A stretch of DNA of 64,000 nucleotides, taken from an uncultured Porphyromonadaceae bacterium (GTDB lineage: Bacteria; Bacteroidota; Bacteroidia; Bacteroidales; Muribaculaceae). Where the stretch lies: the NCBI GenBank assembly GCA_902495075.1, contig CABUVO010000005.1:62001-126000 (forward strand). The letters run 5' to 3'. Shown one piece after another: positions 62,388-64,000 of this stretch; position 1 is the stretch's first letter, and every line of letters starts with the position of its first letter. Position numbers and translations under genes: made by a program. The notes under the pieces were generated by a model. That model saw nothing but the letters and a program-made list of their open reading frames with translations. It was not told the origin of the DNA and did not search any database.

Positions 62388-64000
62388 AAACCAGCGCACG
62401 TATGCGAAGTCCTGACGATGAGGCAGCTCTGCGTTCTTGGGATACATGCGGAGAGCATAGCGGTATGTGCCGGCTTCTTTAAGAGCCGTTTTGAGCTCGT
62501 AAGTGTAGAGGTTGCCGTCGCGTTTCACAATGTTGAGATCAGAACGACCATCGAACTTGGTCTCACCGTGTTCCTCTTTGTAATAAACGAGTTCAACGCC
62601 GATTGAGTCGCCAAGACCCTTGGTGTCGAGCACAACATTGATATCGATTTTGTCACCTGTGCGAGAGGCACCTGTGTGGGATTCATCGAAGTTGGATGAA
62701 ACAACCTGAATGCTATCCCATTTTGAAGCCACTTCCTCTTTCCATGCCACGATCTCACGAGCTTTTGCAAAATCGTTAGCCTCAAGTTTGGCAGCGCGTT
62801 TTGCCTCGGGGATATAGAAACGTGAGATGTAGTCGTCGAGCTGACGCTTCATTGTGAAATGGGGAGCGATGTTGCCGATCGAACGTTTGATGTACTGAAT
62901 CCATTCAGGACTGTAGCCTTTGTAGTTCTTATCGAAATAGAGAGGTATGATCTCGTTTTCAAGCATAGAATAGATAGTGGCTGCATCGAGTTTGTCCTGC
63001 TGTGCCTGATCGGTGAATGTGCGTTTGTCAGTGAGTGCCCAGCCTGCTTTTTCATCGAAACGATAGCCTTCATACCACCAGCCGTCGAGCACTGAGAAGT
63101 TGAGCACACCATTCATCTCAGCTTTCTCACCAGACGTTCCGGAAGCCTCGAGAGGACGGGTTGGAGTATTCAGCCAGATGTCGACACCCGTAACAAGGCG
63201 TTTTGCCACAATCATGTTGTAGTCTTCAAGGAAAATGATCTTACCGGAGAACTGAGGCATTTTTGATATCTCGGTTATTCTCTTGATGAGACCCTGACCT
63301 GCGCCATCGGCGGGGTGAGCTTTACCTGAGAAGATGAACTGAACAGGATATTTTTCGTTGTTCACGATCTTTGCAAGACGATCGAGATCGGTGAAAAGAA
63401 GGTGAGCACGCTTGTATGTGGCGAAACGACGTGCGAAACCTATGATGAGGGCGTTGGGATTGATCTTGTCAACGATCTTCATTACCTCTGTTGGATCACC
63501 CTGGTTCTTGAGCCATTTCTCTTTGAAATCTTTCTTCACGAAATTGATGAATTTATTCTTCATCGTCATTCGCATGTTCCAGATGTCCTCATCAGGCACA
63601 TTGAAGATACCCTTCCACATTTCGGGATTGCTCTGATCCATGAAAAGATTGTCGTTGAGGTGCTCGCTATAGAATTCCTTCCATTCAGTAGCTGCCCATG
63701 TCGGCATGTGGACACCATTGGTGACATAACCAACGTGAGACTCTTCCGGAGCATAACCTTTCCAGATACCTGCGAACATTTTCTTTGAAACCTCGCCGTG
63801 GAGCCAGCTGACACCGTTAGCCTCCTGACAAGTATTGAGACAGAACACGCTCATTGAGAAACGCTCGTTGGTGTCGGGGTTCTCGCGACCCATATTCATA
63901 AGGTCATTCCAGGAGATACCGAGTTTTGCAGGATATTCACCGAGATATTTGCCGAAGAGAGATTCTTCGAAATAGTCATGACCTGCGGGTACAGGAGTGT
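62385..64000 (-). CDS. Alpha-glucan phosphorylase, GT35 (3' part, start outside window)
   Basis: The frame is open to the right edge; the visible part is about 538 residues, beginning TPVPAGHDYFEESLFG. It releases glucose-1-phosphate from glycogen or other alpha-glucans with pyridoxal phosphate as cofactor. Typical parts: GYVTNGVHMPTW, GFARRFATYKRAHLL, FSGKAHPADG and the cofactor region RPLEASGTSGEKAEMNG with the likely PLP-binding Lys, then LSVLDGWW-like NFSVLDGWWYEG. It belongs to the short type common in Bacteroidetes (TIGR02094-like, recalled). The C-terminal about 100 residues are beta-rich (ELVYYKEEHGETKFDG). It is followed by heptamer repeats and a strong terminator. Confidence 0.95.
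   Translation of the reverse strand, partial: TPVPAGHDYFEESLFGKYLGEYPAKLGISWNDLMNMGRENPDTNERFSMSVFCLNTCQEANGVSWLHGEVSKKMFAGIWKGYAPEESHVGYVTNGVHMPTWAATEWKEFYSEHLNDNLFMDQSNPEMWKGIFNVPDEDIWNMRMTMKNKFINFVKKDFKEKWLKNQGDPTEVMKIVDKINPNALIIGFARRFATYKRAHLLFTDLDRLAKIVNNEKYPVQFIFSGKAHPADGAGQGLIKRITEISKMPQFSGKIIFLEDYNMIVAKRLVTGVDIWLNTPTRPLEASGTSGEKAEMNGVLNFSVLDGWWYEGYRFDEKAGWALTDKRTFTDQAQQDKLDAATIYSMLENEIIPLYFDKNYKGYSPEWIQYIKRSIGNIAPHFTMKRQLDDYISRFYIPEAKRAAKLEANDFAKAREIVAWKEEVASKWDSIQVVSSNFDESHTGASRTGDKIDINVVLDTKGLGDSIGVELVYYKEEHGETKFDGRSDLNIVKRDGNLYTYELKTALKEAGTYRYALRMYPKNAELPHRQDFAYVRWF

Overview
The window looks like a chromosomal segment of a gut-type member of the Bacteroidales. The evidence is two SusC/SusD polysaccharide-utilisation loci (PULs), a hybrid two-component regulator, an ECF sigma/FecR pair, a fimbrillin-like lipoprotein, promoters of the Bacteroidetes type (TTTG - about 20 nt - TAnnTTTG), and gene starts without clear Shine-Dalgarno sequences. 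A Muribaculaceae-like organism is a reasonable guess, but the family cannot be fixed from this sequence alone.

Layout. 1-1.4 kb: the end of a fimbrillin-type surface-protein cluster (+). 1.45-4.1 kb: a two-gene unit of a SusB-like GH97 alpha-glucosidase and a low-molecular-weight tyrosine phosphatase (-). 4.5-17.6 kb: a probable pectic beta-1,4-galactan PUL (-) with two GH53 endo-galactanases, a surface glycan-binding lipoprotein, SusD, SusC and an HTCS sensor/regulator. The gene set resembles the known Bacteroides galactan locus. 17.7-24.1 kb: housekeeping genes on the minus strand (valS, a DUF4954 left-handed beta-helix protein, hflX, an OmpH/Skp-like lipoprotein). 24.4-31.4 kb: plus-strand genes (pepD, a muramidase-like protein and a second pepD packed together; a NYN-domain protein; a small lipoprotein; glmS). 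31.5-44.6 kb: the core translation/transcription block tRNA-Thr, -Tyr, -Gly, -Thr, tuf, tRNA-Trp, secE, nusG, rplK, rplA, rplJ, rplL, rpoB, rpoC. 44.7-60.8 kb: a second PUL (-) under an ECF sigma/anti-sigma pair, with SusC (STN type), SusD, an endonuclease/exonuclease/phosphatase-fold lipoprotein, a BACON/DUF5689-like lipoprotein, GH3, a metallophosphoesterase, a secreted protein with a C-terminal tail motif, and GH2. 60.9-64 kb: an MBL hydrolase overlapping rsmG, then the 3' part of an alpha-glucan phosphorylase.

How they work together. PUL 1 should sense galactan fragments through the HTCS, cut the polymer with GH53 enzymes, bind it with the lipoproteins, and import oligosaccharides through SusCD. 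No GH2 beta-galactosidase lies inside it, so the final step must be encoded elsewhere, possibly by the GH2 of PUL 2. PUL 2 pairs two glycosidases with two phosphoesterase-fold enzymes, which suggests a phosphorylated or phosphodiester-containing substrate that I cannot name.

The most unusual non-coding signals are: two near-identical 77-bp palindromic elements, each just downstream of one of the two GH53 genes; inverted heptamer arrays (TTAGGCT / GCCTAAN) running straight into the stop codons of the ompH-like and phosphorylase genes; a very long perfect terminator followed by a G-tract run between rpoC and GH2; and a stem-loop between rplL and rpoB.
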